Part shown: positions 33,065-43,498 of the stretch, piece after piece
How the letters are laid out: the number at the start of each line of letters is the position of its first letter
Position numbering within the stretch: position 1 is the first letter of the stretch
Source: Hyphomicrobiales bacterium
Lineage (GTDB): Bacteria > Pseudomonadota > Alphaproteobacteria > Rhizobiales > Rhizobiaceae
Direction: 5' to 3'
Length of the DNA stretch: 64,000 bases
Assembly: GCA_900473185.1 (NCBI GenBank)
Contig: UCKU01000005.1
Span: 62,001 to 126,000, forward strand
Translations under genes and position numbers: made by a program
Notes under the pieces: model-generated
Seen by the model: the letters and a program-made list of their open reading frames with translations, nothing else
Databases searched by the model: none
What the model was told of the DNA's origin: nothing

Positions 33065-34459
33065 TTAGTGGGCGATTGCCTTGTTGATCTCTTCGGTCAC
33101 CTTCTTGGCGTCCCCGAGCAACATCATCGTGCCGTCCTTGTAGAACAGCGTGTTGTCGATACCGGCGTAACCCGAGCCGAGCGAACGCTTGACGAAGAGG
33201 CAGGTTTTGGCCTTGTCGACGTCAAGGATCGGCATGCCGTAGATCGGCGAGGTCTTGTCGTCACGCGCAGCCGGATTGGTGACGTCATTGGCGCCGATGA
33301 CATAGGCAACGTCAGCCTGTGCGAACTCGGAGTTGATATCCTCAAGCTCGAACACTTCGTCATAAGGCACATTAGCTTCTGCGAGCAGCACGTTCATATG
33401 GCCTGGCATGCGGCCGGCGACCGGATGGATCGCGTATTTCACTTCCACGCCGTTCTTCTTGAGATTGTCGACCAGCTCACGCAATGCATGCTGCGCCTGC
33501 GCCACCGCCATGCCATATCCCGGCACGATGATGATCTTGGAGGCGTTCGCCATCAGATAGGCAGCGTCCTCCGCCGAGCCAAGCTTGACGGTCTTGTCGG
33601 AGTTATCCGCGGCATTGCCGCCCGTCTCCCCACCAAAACCGCCGAGAATGACGGAGATGAAAGAGCGATTCATGCCCTTGCACATGATGTAGGACAGGAT
33701 CGCGCCCGAAGAACCGACCAGTGCGCCGGTGATGATGAGCGCCAGATTACCGAGCGTGAAGCCGATGCCGGCAGCAGCCCAGCCTGAATAAGAGTTGAGC
33801 ATGGACACGACAACCGGCATGTCGGCGCCGCCGATCGGCACGATGAGCAGCACGCCGAGAGCCAGCGACAACGCGACGACGGCCCAGAAATCGAAATGGC
33901 TTTCCGTCACGGCCAGCCCGACGATGAAGAGCACGATCAGGGCAAGCAGAGCGATGTTGATCACATGACGGAAGGGCAGCAGGATCGGCTTGCCGGACAT
34001 GCGCCCGTCGAGCTTCAGGAAGGCGATGATCGAGCCGGTGAAGGTCAGCGCGCCGATCGCCACACCGATCGCCATTTCGATGCGTGCTTCCGTATGGATC
34101 TGGCCGATCTCGCCGATGCCAAAAGAGCCTGGCGTATAGAGCGCCGATGCCGCGACCAGAACCGCGGCAAGACCAACCAGCGAATGAAAGCCGGCAACGA
34201 GCTGCGGCATCGAGGTCATGGCGATGGTTCGCGCGATATAGGCGCCGACGCTGCCACCGATGGCAAGGCCGAGGATGATGAGCACGAAGCCGCCGAAGTT
34301 CGGCGTCGCCAGCACGAGCGTCGTGAGGATGGCGATCCCCATGCCGATCATACCGTAGAGATTGCCCTTGCGGCTGGTGGCCGGATGCGAGAGCCCCCGC
34401 AGCGCCAGGATGAAGAGAACGCCGGAGACGAGATAGAGGAAGGCTGCGAGATTGGTCAT
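33065..34459 (-). CDS. pntB: NAD(P) transhydrogenase subunit beta
   Basis: 464 residues. The first ~290 are hydrophobic with 8-9 membrane helices; the remainder is the NADP(H)-binding domain III with VPGYGMAVAQAQH and YAIHPVAGRMPGHMNVLL. With the alpha subunits it forms the proton-translocating transhydrogenase that makes NADPH from NADH using the proton gradient. It lies 7 nt after pntAB. Full length. Confidence 0.96.
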   Translation of the reverse strand: MTNLAAFLYLVSGVLFILALRGLSHPATSRKGNLYGMIGMGIAILTTLVLATPNFGGFVLIILGLAIGGSVGAYIARTIAMTSMPQLVAGFHSLVGLAAVLVAASALYTPGSFGIGEIGQIHTEARIEMAIGVAIGALTFTGSIIAFLKLDGRMSGKPILLPFRHVINIALLALIVLFIVGLAVTESHFDFWAVVALSLALGVLLIVPIGGADMPVVVSMLNSYSGWAAAGIGFTLGNLALIITGALVGSSGAILSYIMCKGMNRSFISVILGGFGGETGGNAADNSDKTVKLGSAEDAAYLMANASKIIIVPGYGMAVAQAQHALRELVDNLKKNGVEVKYAIHPVAGRMPGHMNVLLAEANVPYDEVFELEDINSEFAQADVAYVIGANDVTNPAARDDKTSPIYGMPILDVDKAKTCLFVKRSLGSGYAGIDNTLFYKDGTMMLLGDAKKVTEEINKAIAH

Positions 34460-34466
34460 CGGCTTC

Positions 34467-34865
34467 TCACTTGTCCTTCTTGCGGTACATCGCCAGCATG
34501 CGCTGTGTGACGAGGAAGCCGCCGAAGATATTCACCGAGACGAGCACGAGCGCCACGAAGCCGAAGCCGGTCGCAAGCCCGCTGGTCGAAATGCCGACTG
34601 CCAGAAGCGCGCCGACGACAATGACCGAGGAGATCGCGTTGGTAACGGCCATCAGCGGCGTATGTAGCGCCGGCGTTACCGACCAGACGACGTAGTAGCC
34701 GACGAAGATCGACAGCACGAAGATCGCAAACTGGAAGACGAAGGGATCGATCGCCCCGCCGGTGGCGGCACTTGCCGCTTCAGGCGCCTGGGCCGCAGCG
34801 GTGATGACCGCGGTGACGGCCTGGTCGAGCTGCTCCAGCGCCTTGTCCATTGCTTCACTGGCCAT
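34467..34865 (-). CDS. pntAB: NAD(P) transhydrogenase subunit alpha, membrane part (alpha-2)
   Basis: 132 residues with three or four membrane helices, including [20 protein letters not shown] and the C-terminal [16 protein letters not shown] typical of the domain II half of the alpha subunit. In enterobacteria this is the end of a single PntA chain; in alphaproteobacteria it is a separate gene, as here. The ATG overlaps the pntAA stop. Confidence 0.94.
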   Translation of the reverse strand: MASEAMDKALEQLDQAVTAVITAAAQAPEAASAATGGAIDPFVFQFAIFVLSIFVGYYVVWSVTPALHTPLMAVTNAISSVIVVGALLAVGISTSGLATGFGFVALVLVSVNIFGGFLVTQRMLAMYRKKDK

Positions 34866-36013
34866 CAGTTATCCCCCTTCTTGGCGCCGCCGAATGCAGG
34901 ATGCACGACATCCCCCGCATAGGTCAGCATCGTCGCCCTGATGAGCTCGTCCTCGAGGTTGAGCACGACCGATTTCGTTTCCTTACTCACCATCGTCTCC
35001 AGGAAGGTGACGAGGTTCTTGGCGTAAAGCGCTGAAGCACTGGCCGCCACACGGCCCGCCATGTTCAGAAAGCCGATCACCTTCACACCTTCGACATCGG
35101 CGACCTGCCCTGTAACCACACCTTCAATGTTGCCGCCGCGCTCGACTGCGAGATCGACAGCAACCGCCCCCGGCTTCATCGAGGCCAGCATGGTGCGCGA
35201 GACGAGCCGCGGCGCCGGGCGGCCGGGAATGAGAGCCGTGGTAATGACGATGTCCTGCTTCGCGATGTGCTCGGCAACGAGTGCAGCCTGCCTCGCCTGA
35301 TAGTCGGCCGACATTTCTTTAGCGTAGCCGCCGGCCGTTTCCGCCGCCTTGAACTCGTCATCCTCGACGGCGATAAACTTCGCGCCGAGAGATGCAACCT
35401 GTTCCTTCGCTGCGGGGCGAACATCGGTTGCCGAAACGGCGGCACCGAGGCGGCGCGCCGTCGCAATCGCCTGGAGGCCGGCAACGCCCGCACCCATGAC
35501 GAAAACCTTGGCGGCAGGAATAGTACCCGCTGCCGTCATCATCATCGGCATGGCACGGTCATAGACGACGGCAGCCTCGATGACCGCCTGATAGCCTGCC
35601 AGATTGGCCTGCGACGAAAGCACATCCATCGACTGCGCACGGGTGATGCGCGGCATCAGCTCCATCGCGAAGGTGGAAAGACCGGCGCGGGCCATCGCGG
35701 CGACCGCCTCGTCATTGCCATAGGGATCCATGATGGCAATGACGACGGCACCGGTCTTATAGCCGGAAATTTCGCTTTCGCTCGGCCGGCGGACCTTGAG
35801 GATCACATCGGCGGACGTTGCATCCGCGAACACGCCGATTGCGGCGCCCACGGCCTCGAACTCACTATCCGGAATGCGAGAAAGTGCTCCGGCGCCCGCT
35901 TCGACAATGACATCGAAGCCGAGTGACTTTATCTTTTTCACGGTTTCGACAGACGCGGCAACGCGCGTCTCATCGCCCATGATTTCCTTGGCTACGAAAA
36001 CAATATTGGCCAA
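34865..36013 (-). CDS. pntAA: NAD(P) transhydrogenase subunit alpha, NAD-binding part (alpha-1)
   Basis: 382 residues of domain I, related to alanine dehydrogenase, with [21 protein letters not shown] as the NAD-binding motif and [20 protein letters not shown] before it. The TTG at 36013 is preferred: GGAGGAGGGGG lies 3-4 nt upstream and the product then begins with the conserved [10 protein letters not shown] longer ATG reading from 36070 would run through that ribosome-binding site. Confidence 0.94.
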   Translation of the reverse strand: MANIVFVAKEIMGDETRVAASVETVKKIKSLGFDVIVEAGAGALSRIPDSEFEAVGAAIGVFADATSADVILKVRRPSESEISGYKTGAVVIAIMDPYGNDEAVAAMARAGLSTFAMELMPRITRAQSMDVLSSQANLAGYQAVIEAAVVYDRAMPMMMTAAGTIPAAKVFVMGAGVAGLQAIATARRLGAAVSATDVRPAAKEQVASLGAKFIAVEDDEFKAAETAGGYAKEMSADYQARQAALVAEHIAKQDIVITTALIPGRPAPRLVSRTMLASMKPGAVAVDLAVERGGNIEGVVTGQVADVEGVKVIGFLNMAGRVAASASALYAKNLVTFLETMVSKETKSVVLNLEDELIRATMLTYAGDVVHPAFGGAKKGDN

Positions 36014-36119
36014 CTGCCCCCTCCTCCGGGTCAGCTGGGCCGTGGCAGGCTGCTTGCCTGCACGGGCCAAGCATCTACATCACAAAGTTCGGAAGACCGT
36101 GTCTTCCCGCAGGCCGCGC

Positions 36120-36344
36120 TTAGCGGAGCAGGAAGATGCCGGCGACGAGGATGATGAGGAAGACGAGGATGCCGCCGAGGAAACCGGCGCCGCCGAAGAA
36201 ACCGGCAGCCATGGCAAGCATCAGGGCGATCAGAAGCATCGAGCCGTATTTCGTGCCGGCAATGAACATGTTGTAGGTCTTTTCATGTTCCTTGTAGTCC
36301 ATCGGCGCGCCGGTCTCGACCGGTCCGGTATGATGTTCGGCCAT
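36120..36344 (-). CDS. aa3-type cytochrome c oxidase subunit IV family protein
   Basis: A 74-residue protein: a soluble N-terminus containing MDYKEHEKTYNMFI, then two hydrophobic segments ending in VAGIFLLR. This matches the small alphaproteobacterial subunit IV of aa3 cytochrome c oxidase. The ATG at 36344 has GGGAGA 8 nt upstream. It lies 106 nt upstream of pntAA on the same strand, a pairing common in alphaproteobacteria. No other oxidase subunit gene is present in the window. Confidence 0.85.
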   Translation of the reverse strand: MAEHHTGPVETGAPMDYKEHEKTYNMFIAGTKYGSMLLIALMLAMAAGFFGGAGFLGGILVFLIILVAGIFLLR

Positions 36345-36384
36345 GAATATCGTCTCCCTGAAATGCCTTAGCGCTGCCTGATTC

Positions 36385-36400
36385 CCTCGCCTCAGCGAGG
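36385..36400 (-). other. Perfect 6-bp hairpin in the leader of the subunit IV gene
   Basis: CCTCGC-loop-GCGAGG with a 4-nt loop, 41 nt upstream of the subunit IV start. There is no T-run on either strand, so it is not a standard terminator. It may be a leader structure or the base of a read-through element. Confidence 0.35.
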
Positions 36401-36509
36401 CAAATCCCCACCCGCAGGGATTACACAATGACGGGCGAAAGCGCAATGCATGAGAATGCCGCAGGGACGCCCTTCTCCTGATGTGGAGAGGGCATTCCCT
36501 ATGGAAGAA

Positions 36510-37262
36510 TCAAAGCGGCAGATCCGTTCCGAGCTGGCCTTCCGGCACGAAACGGGCGGTGGGAACGATGGTGAGCGAAGGCAGCGTGTTTTCCGGGCCG
36601 CGCGCGAACATCATCCGCTGCTCGCTGGCGCTGGAAATAAAGAAGGGATAACGCGTGAGAAGCTTGCGGCCGACCTCGACGACGTTGGTCGCCATCAGCG
36701 TCATGTCGATCCCGTAATTTTTGGCCTTCTGGCCCGGCACGACGGTGTCTGCATAGAAGACACGCTTGTAGAATGCCGCATGTGGCGGGCGGACAAACTG
36801 CAGAACCCGATGTGCGCGGAAATGCGCGGCCGCGACGATGCTTGGCCGCAGCGTCAGGTAGGGAATCCAGGTCAGATCGGCGGTCAGATCGGGATCCGCG
36901 GCAAAACGCGCCGGATCGATTAAGCTTAGACCTGCATCCAGAAGCGCATCGATTGCTTCTGGGAAGGCTCCGGCCGACTGGCTGACGCGATGTTCCGGCG
37001 TCACATGATGGATACGGATCGTGCTGACGAGCTCGCCATAATAATAGAGCCCGAAAACATGAGCATGGCTGTCGAAATCCGTGTCGTCGAGCAGTCCCTT
37101 CGGAGCCAGCGCCAGCGTGTCGTGGGCCTTGTAGGCCTTGTAACGCAGCCGCTCGATATCCTCCATGTCCTCGGTGCTTTCGACGCGGCGATATTCGACA
37201 TTATCAAGAATTTCGAGAACCTTCTTGGAAAAGTCACTCGTACTCAAAGGGACAGACGCCAT
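36510..37262 (-). CDS. FeeM-like N-acyl amino acid synthase (GNAT fold)
   Basis: 250 residues resembling the N-acyl amino acid synthase FeeM and the related autoinducer-synthase fold: IERLRYKAYKAHDTL near residue 38, GLYYYGELVSTIRIHH, DLTWIPYLTLRPSIVAAAHF and TLMATNVVEVGRKLLTRY. FeeM enzymes use acyl-ACP and an amino acid to make long-chain N-acyl amino acids. No acyl carrier protein gene or LuxR-type regulator is adjacent, so product and purpose are unknown. GGGGTG is 6-11 nt upstream of the ATG. It lies 143 nt downstream of the EAL gene on the same strand. Confidence 0.7.
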   Translation of the reverse strand: MASVPLSTSDFSKKVLEILDNVEYRRVESTEDMEDIERLRYKAYKAHDTLALAPKGLLDDTDFDSHAHVFGLYYYGELVSTIRIHHVTPEHRVSQSAGAFPEAIDALLDAGLSLIDPARFAADPDLTADLTWIPYLTLRPSIVAAAHFRAHRVLQFVRPPHAAFYKRVFYADTVVPGQKAKNYGIDMTLMATNVVEVGRKLLTRYPFFISSASEQRMMFARGPENTLPSLTIVPTARFVPEGQLGTDLPL

Positions 37263-37405
37263 AGATGCACCCCGTTGTTAACGGGTCATTAATCATACCA
37301 CATTCGTCAAAGCGCAAGATTTGATAAGAATTTTGGACGTATTTGAATCATTAAGGTTAACGGCCGCGGATATGCCCTTGGTCACACCGTCAGTCAGCGC
37401 CCTGA

Positions 37406-39709
37406 TCAGGCGACCTTGCTGCGGCGACGCGGTGCCGTGCGGCGGTTGAGAGCGTGGGAGAGGATGCCGATTTCCTTCGAGGGGACCGGCGGGGAAAAGA
37501 CGTAACCCTGTACGAGATCCGTGCTGCGGTGCTTGTTGAGAAGCGCCAGCTGCTCCGGGGTTTCGACACCCTCGACGACGATCTTGAGGCCGAGTTCGCG
37601 GGCAAGATGCACCGTGCCGCGCAACAATTTCAGACGGCGCGTATCTTCAACGATGTTACGCACGAAGGAGCGGTCGATCTTGACGATGTCGAGCGGCAGC
37701 GTGTCGAGATAGCTGAGGCTGGAGAAGCCAGTGCCGAAATCGTCGATGGCGATCGTGATGTCGCGGCTGCGCAATTCGGCGAGGATGGCGCGCACGACCG
37801 CCGGCTCGTCGATCAGGCTGCTTTCGGTGATTTCCAGATGCAGGCGCGATGCCTCAAGACCGGAATGCGCCAGCGCGTCCGAAACGACCGACAGGATGTC
37901 CGCGTCACGCAGGTCGCGCGCCGACAGGTTGACCGAAACGGCGATATGATCCGGCCAGCTCATGCATTCTTCACAGGCCTTGAAGAGCACGAAACGCGTG
38001 ATCTGCGAGATGATGCCCATCTCTTCAGCAAGGCGGATGAAGACGTCGGGCGGAATTGAGCCCTTTTCCGGATGCACCCAGCGAGCCAGCGCTTCTGCGC
38101 ATTCGATACGCGTACCATCAGCCTTGAACATCGGCTGGAAGGCGAGGTGCAGCGCATTTGCAGCCACAGCCTCGCGCAGATCCGCTTTGAGCTTCTGTTG
38201 CTCGATATAGCGACCGTCCATTTCATGCTCGAAACCGGTGATACCGCCCTTCAAGCGCGACTTGCTTTCGAACAGCGCAAGGTCAGCCTTGACGCTCCAT
38301 TCGTCCATGGCGAAGGCGTCGCTCTCTAGGACGGCGTACCCGGCACTGAGCGAGACGAGGAAGGTCACCTCATCGACTTCGTACTGACCCTGGATCGCGG
38401 CATGCAGCTTACGGATGTCGGCATCCAGCACCTGCCGGTCACGCGCATGCGGGAAGAAGAGGATGAATTGGTCGCCCATGAGGCGGCCGACGATGGCGTT
38501 GCCGGCCATCTCCTTGACCCGCATGGCGATGGCGCAGAGCAGGTGGTCGCCGGTCACATGGCCCCGCATGTCGTTGACATGCTTGAACTCGTCGATATCG
38601 AGGATCATGAAGCCGAGGGGACCGCGTTTCTTCGAATGTCTGGCGAGATAATCCTGCACGCGATGGCCGAAATATTCACGGTTCGGCAGACCGGTCAGCG
38701 CGTCGAAGCGGACCATATGCAGGATCTTCTGCTCGGCCTTCACACGGCTCGAAACGTCTTCGAAGATCAATACCGCACCGCCATCTGCGCGCCGGCTTGC
38801 TGAGAATTCCAGCGACAGTCCCTCGGGGAAATGGATGAGCGTACGCGACAGGCTGCCTTCGGCCACCTGTGTCAGTTGCCGCAGGATCAGCTCCGGCTGC
38901 GAAGCGTCCATGAAGCTGTAGCGTGCGCCATAACGCAACACCGCGCCGAGATCGCGATCCTTCAACCGGTCCGGCGCGCCAATTTTCAAAAGTTCGCAGG
39001 CCTTGCGGTTGATGACCTGGATCCGATTCTCCTCGTCAACCATGACGAGGCCGTGCGGCATGTTGTTCAGCGCCGTATCGAAGCGATCGGCAATCGAAGC
39101 GATCTCGCGGCGCGCGATCACGTTCTCATAGAGGAACTCGCGCACGCCAGTCGCCATGGCTCGCGTCGTCAGCCAGAACGGAATGAGGAAGATCGACAGG
39201 ATACCGCGGTAGAAATCGAGCGTCATGACGCTGCAGATGATCATCGGCAGGCAGCAGGAGAAGGTCTGCAGGTCGACCGCCATGCGTGAGCCATAGTTGC
39301 GGCCGACGACCGAAACCATCGTCGCCATGGTCACTGCGATACAGGCGAGCTCGGCAAAGGAATCACGCGTGAAAAAGATGGCATACCCACTGCCGATGCC
39401 AAGAAGCGTGGTGATACCGGCTGCGCCGACCACGAGAATCTTCTCCCAGCGCTCGATCTCGGCAAAAGAGAGCTTCTCCTTGTCTACCTTGTCGAACAGG
39501 CGGAAAATCGCCATGCGGGCGCAGAACACCATGATGACGGCGACAGCCAGGAATATATACACGGGGGAGCCGGTTTTGGCGGCGACAGCCAGGAAAGTGG
39601 CGGAGTGTACAATGACGCCAGCCAAAAGCGTCATGCGGTTCCCGGAGAGGGAACTCACAAACGACAGATACACATCCTTAGGGACCCTGTTCGGGTTATG
39701 TGGCTTCAT
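37406..39709 (-). CDS. Membrane GGDEF/EAL c-di-GMP phosphodiesterase with degenerate GGDEF
   Basis: 767 residues. About five to six N-terminal membrane helices (20-205) are followed by a PAS-like domain (about 225-330, NMPHGLVMVDEENRIQVIN), a GGDEF domain (about 345-500) and an EAL domain (about 515-755). The GGDEF signature reads MGDQF, so cyclase activity is doubtful. The EAL core is intact: AEALARWVHPEKG, NLSARDL, IDDFGTGFSSLSYL and KIDRSFV. It probably degrades c-di-GMP. The ATG at 39709 with GGAAAG upstream is chosen over an in-frame 39787 start. Confidence 0.9.
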   Translation of the reverse strand: MKPHNPNRVPKDVYLSFVSSLSGNRMTLLAGVIVHSATFLAVAAKTGSPVYIFLAVAVIMVFCARMAIFRLFDKVDKEKLSFAEIERWEKILVVGAAGITTLLGIGSGYAIFFTRDSFAELACIAVTMATMVSVVGRNYGSRMAVDLQTFSCCLPMIICSVMTLDFYRGILSIFLIPFWLTTRAMATGVREFLYENVIARREIASIADRFDTALNNMPHGLVMVDEENRIQVINRKACELLKIGAPDRLKDRDLGAVLRYGARYSFMDASQPELILRQLTQVAEGSLSRTLIHFPEGLSLEFSASRRADGGAVLIFEDVSSRVKAEQKILHMVRFDALTGLPNREYFGHRVQDYLARHSKKRGPLGFMILDIDEFKHVNDMRGHVTGDHLLCAIAMRVKEMAGNAIVGRLMGDQFILFFPHARDRQVLDADIRKLHAAIQGQYEVDEVTFLVSLSAGYAVLESDAFAMDEWSVKADLALFESKSRLKGGITGFEHEMDGRYIEQQKLKADLREAVAANALHLAFQPMFKADGTRIECAEALARWVHPEKGSIPPDVFIRLAEEMGIISQITRFVLFKACEECMSWPDHIAVSVNLSARDLRDADILSVVSDALAHSGLEASRLHLEITESSLIDEPAVVRAILAELRSRDITIAIDDFGTGFSSLSYLDTLPLDIVKIDRSFVRNIVEDTRRLKLLRGTVHLARELGLKIVVEGVETPEQLALLNKHRSTDLVQGYVFSPPVPSKEIGILSHALNRRTAPRRRSKVA

Positions 39710-40028
39710 CCATACTTTCCCTGTGCGCGGGAAATGTAAACCGAACCCTTTAAAAATTGATTTCAAACGGTTCAAACATTTGGTCAATTTTTCTAAAACC
39801 CTAGGATGAACTACTCATCCTAGGCGCGATAATGCAGCTTTTTCGCGAGGTTTTTGAAAAATATATCCGCGCCTGAGTTGTCAGAATTTTCCAACGGGAT
39901 CACAGGGTCTAGCCGTATAAGACTATACTCCAAGGCGGGTCATTTATCCTTCCAATTTCAAAAACCCTAGTTTACACCGATTGCCGAGGGAGAACTGCCG
40001 AAAATGGCAAGATAATAAGGGGAGGCGA
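39710..40028. promoter_or_regulatory. Divergent promoter region, EAL gene / TRAP permease genes
   Basis: 319 bases, clearly more AT-rich than the genes around them. Besides the 10-bp inverted repeat at 39800-39824, the 10-mer AAAACCCTAG occurs twice in the same direction, at 39795-39804 (partly inside the inverted repeat) and 39961-39970. No coding region is supported. Confidence 0.5.
39800..39824. repeat. Perfect 10-bp inverted repeat in a divergent promoter region
   Basis: CCTAGGATGA - ACTAC - TCATCCTAGG. It lies 91 nt upstream of the EAL gene start and 205 nt upstream of dctQ. Neither strand has a long T-run next to it (GTTTTAG on the minus strand is the nearest), so an operator or leader hairpin is as likely as a terminator. 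Confidence 0.6.
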
Positions 40029-40568
40029 ATGTCGGTATTCCTGGCCGTCAGTCGGCTGATCGACTCGATCAGCGAGTTCATTGGCAAACTATCCGAATAC
40101 ATGGTGTTGTTCTGCTGCCTGATCAGCGCCGGAAACGCCGTCGTCCGCTACGCCTTCAACTACAGTTCAAACGGCTGGCTGGAAATCCAGTGGTATCTCT
40201 TCGCCTTCGTCGTCGTGCTCGGCGCGTCGCATGCGCTGCGCAATAACGAGCATGTCCGCGTCGATCTGATCTATGGGTCGGTTTCCGACAGAGCGAAGAT
40301 CTGGATCGACATAGTTGGCCTCATCCTCTTCCTCATTCCCGTCTGCATTTTCCTCACCTGGGTCTCCTGGCCCTTCTTCGCGCTTTCCTACCGGCAGGGG
40401 GAGATATCGGGCAACGCCGGCGGGCTGATCCGTTGGCCCGTCAAGCTGGTCCTTGTCGCTGGTTTTGCGCTGCTCTCCCTCCAGGGCGTTTCCGAGCTGA
40501 TTAAGCGGATCGCAGCCGTTACCGGCCATATCAGCATCGACACGAAATACGAAAAGCCGCTGCAGTAA
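40029..40568 (+). CDS. TRAP transporter small permease (DctQ family)
   Basis: A 179-residue protein with four membrane helices and the family segments RYAFNYSSNGWLEIQWYLFA and ALRNNEHVRVDLIYG. It is the small membrane subunit of a tripartite ATP-independent periplasmic transporter. The ATG at 40029 has AAGGGGAGG 4-6 nt upstream; an in-frame start at 39981 has no ribosome-binding site. It precedes the large permease by 21 nt. Confidence 0.93.
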   Translation: MSVFLAVSRLIDSISEFIGKLSEYMVLFCCLISAGNAVVRYAFNYSSNGWLEIQWYLFAFVVVLGASHALRNNEHVRVDLIYGSVSDRAKIWIDIVGLILFLIPVCIFLTWVSWPFFALSYRQGEISGNAGGLIRWPVKLVLVAGFALLSLQGVSELIKRIAAVTGHISIDTKYEKPLQ

Positions 40569-40589
40569 CGCGCGCCTGGAGGAACGGAT

Positions 40590-42080
40590 TTGTTTGATTT
40601 CGGCATCATTCCGCCGGCCATGTTCCTGGGCATGGTCATCTTCATGCTCTACGGCTTCCCGGTCGCCTTTTCGCTGGCCGCCGTCGGCCTGTTTTTCGGC
40701 ATCATCGGCATCGTCACCGGCCATTTCGACGAAGCCCTCCTGCAGGCGCTGCCGCTGCGCTTCTTCGGCATCGTCTCCAACGATCTCTTGCTTGCCATTC
40801 CCTTCTTCACCTTCATGGGCGCGGTGCTGGAGCGTTGTGGGCTGGCCGAAGACCTGCTCGAAGGCACCGGCAAGCTCTTCGGTGGCGTTCCCGGCGGCCT
40901 GGCCTATGCTGTCATCCTCGTCGGCGCCGTGCTTGGCGCGATCACCGGCACAGTGGCTGCCTCGGTCATCACCATGGGTGTGATTTCGCTGCCGATCATG
41001 CTGCGCTACGGCTACAATCCGCGCCTTGCCACCGGCGTCATCGCTGCTTCCGGCACAATCACCCAGGTGATCCCGCCCTCGCTGGTACTCGTCGTTCTCG
41101 CCGACCAGCTCGGCAAATCGGTCGGCGACATGTATCGCGGCGCGATCGGCCCGTCGATCCTGCAGGTGGCGATCTTCCTACTCTTCATCCTGGTGCTGTC
41201 GATCGTCCGGCCAAAATCGATGCCGCCGCTGCCAAAGGAAGTGCGCGGCGACTTCAATTGGGCGCTGCTCATCAAGGTGCTGATGGGCATGGTGCCCTCG
41301 ATCGTCCTGATCTTCCTCGTACTCGGCACGATCTTCATGGGTCTTGCGACGCCGACGGAAGCCGGCGCGCTCGGCGTCGTCGGCGCCATGGCGCTCGCGG
41401 CCATGAACCGGCGCCTCACCTGGCCGCTGATCCGCGAGGCGATGACATCGACCACGCACATCACCTCCATGGTTGTGATGATCCTTATCGGCTCCACCTG
41501 TTTCAGTCTGGTCTTCCAGGGCATGGACGGCTCGCGCTGGATCGAGCACATGCTATCGGGCATTCCCGGCGGCCCGGTCGGTTTCCTGATCTTTGTCAAC
41601 ATCTTCATCTTCGTGCTCGCCTTCTTCCTCGATTTCTTCGAGATCGCCTTCATCGTCATCCCGATGCTCGCCCCCGTCGCCTCCAATCTCGGCATCGACC
41701 TGATCTGGTTCGGCGTGCTGATCTGCGTCAACATGCAGACGAGTTTCATGCACCCGCCCTTCGGCTTCGCGCTCTTCTACCTGCGCTCGATCGCCGGTCG
41801 CGAGGTCAAGACCTCGGATATTTACATGGGTGCGCTTCCCTGGGTCGGCATGCAACTGATCCTGGTGGCGATCGTGATCTTCTGGCCACAATCGGTAACC
41901 TACTGGCTGGACCATGGCCCGAAGGTCGACCCGAACTCGATCAAGATTGAAGTCCCGGGCTTCGGCGGTCAGCTCGGCCTGCCCCCGCTCGGCGGCAACA
42001 ATGGCTCGCCGCAGATCCCGGGCCTGACGCTGCCGCCGCTGAATGGCCTGCCGGGAGCTCCGCCGGCGCCTGCCAAATAG
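40590..42080 (+). CDS. TRAP transporter large permease (DctM family)
   Basis: 496 residues with about 12 membrane helices, including VILVGAVLGAITGTVAASVI and RLATGVIAASGTITQVIPPS typical of DctM. It starts with TTG at 40590, with GGAGGAA 6 nt upstream. After the last helix (about residue 435) there is an unusual ~57-residue tail rich in Pro, Gly and Leu, ending in NGLPGAPPAPAK, that most DctM proteins lack. It uses the sodium gradient to import an organic acid with DctQ and a binding protein. Confidence 0.93.
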   Translation: MFDFGIIPPAMFLGMVIFMLYGFPVAFSLAAVGLFFGIIGIVTGHFDEALLQALPLRFFGIVSNDLLLAIPFFTFMGAVLERCGLAEDLLEGTGKLFGGVPGGLAYAVILVGAVLGAITGTVAASVITMGVISLPIMLRYGYNPRLATGVIAASGTITQVIPPSLVLVVLADQLGKSVGDMYRGAIGPSILQVAIFLLFILVLSIVRPKSMPPLPKEVRGDFNWALLIKVLMGMVPSIVLIFLVLGTIFMGLATPTEAGALGVVGAMALAAMNRRLTWPLIREAMTSTTHITSMVVMILIGSTCFSLVFQGMDGSRWIEHMLSGIPGGPVGFLIFVNIFIFVLAFFLDFFEIAFIVIPMLAPVASNLGIDLIWFGVLICVNMQTSFMHPPFGFALFYLRSIAGREVKTSDIYMGALPWVGMQLILVAIVIFWPQSVTYWLDHGPKVDPNSIKIEVPGFGGQLGLPPLGGNNGSPQIPGLTLPPLNGLPGAPPAPAK

Positions 42081-42094
42081 CCAGCAAAAAGCAA

Positions 42095-42118
42095 AACCCC
42101 GGATCGAAATCCGGGGTT
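42095..42118. terminator. Bidirectional terminator between dctM and dctP genes
   Basis: A perfect 10-bp stem AACCCCGGAT / ATCCGGGGTT with loop CGAA, 14 nt after the large permease stop. A-rich on the left and TTCTGT on the right; it can serve both convergent genes. Confidence 0.8.
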
Positions 42119-42164
42119 CTGTATCGTGTTCGTGTAAACCACCAATGTCAGCGGCGGGGGCTCC

Positions 42165-43310
<1,146 letters not shown>

Positions 43311-43498
43311 TCACCCCTACCCGCAGTAATGGCAAAGCTAAGCATGGCGGAAGAAGCGTTTCAAGCTTTAGTCTATTAGTCTTTGGGATCACGACACTTC
43401 TGTGGCGCAGCCACACATCCATCGGAATCAGCAGCTTAGCCGCATCGTGCCGGCCGCTTCCGCGATGAAGCGACCGGGCTTGCCTTCAGGAGAAACGA

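Noticed and set aside
33065..36344. Treating the subunit IV gene as evidence for a nearby cytochrome oxidase operon
   Set aside because: No other oxidase gene is in the window; this small gene commonly stands beside pntAA in alphaproteobacteria.
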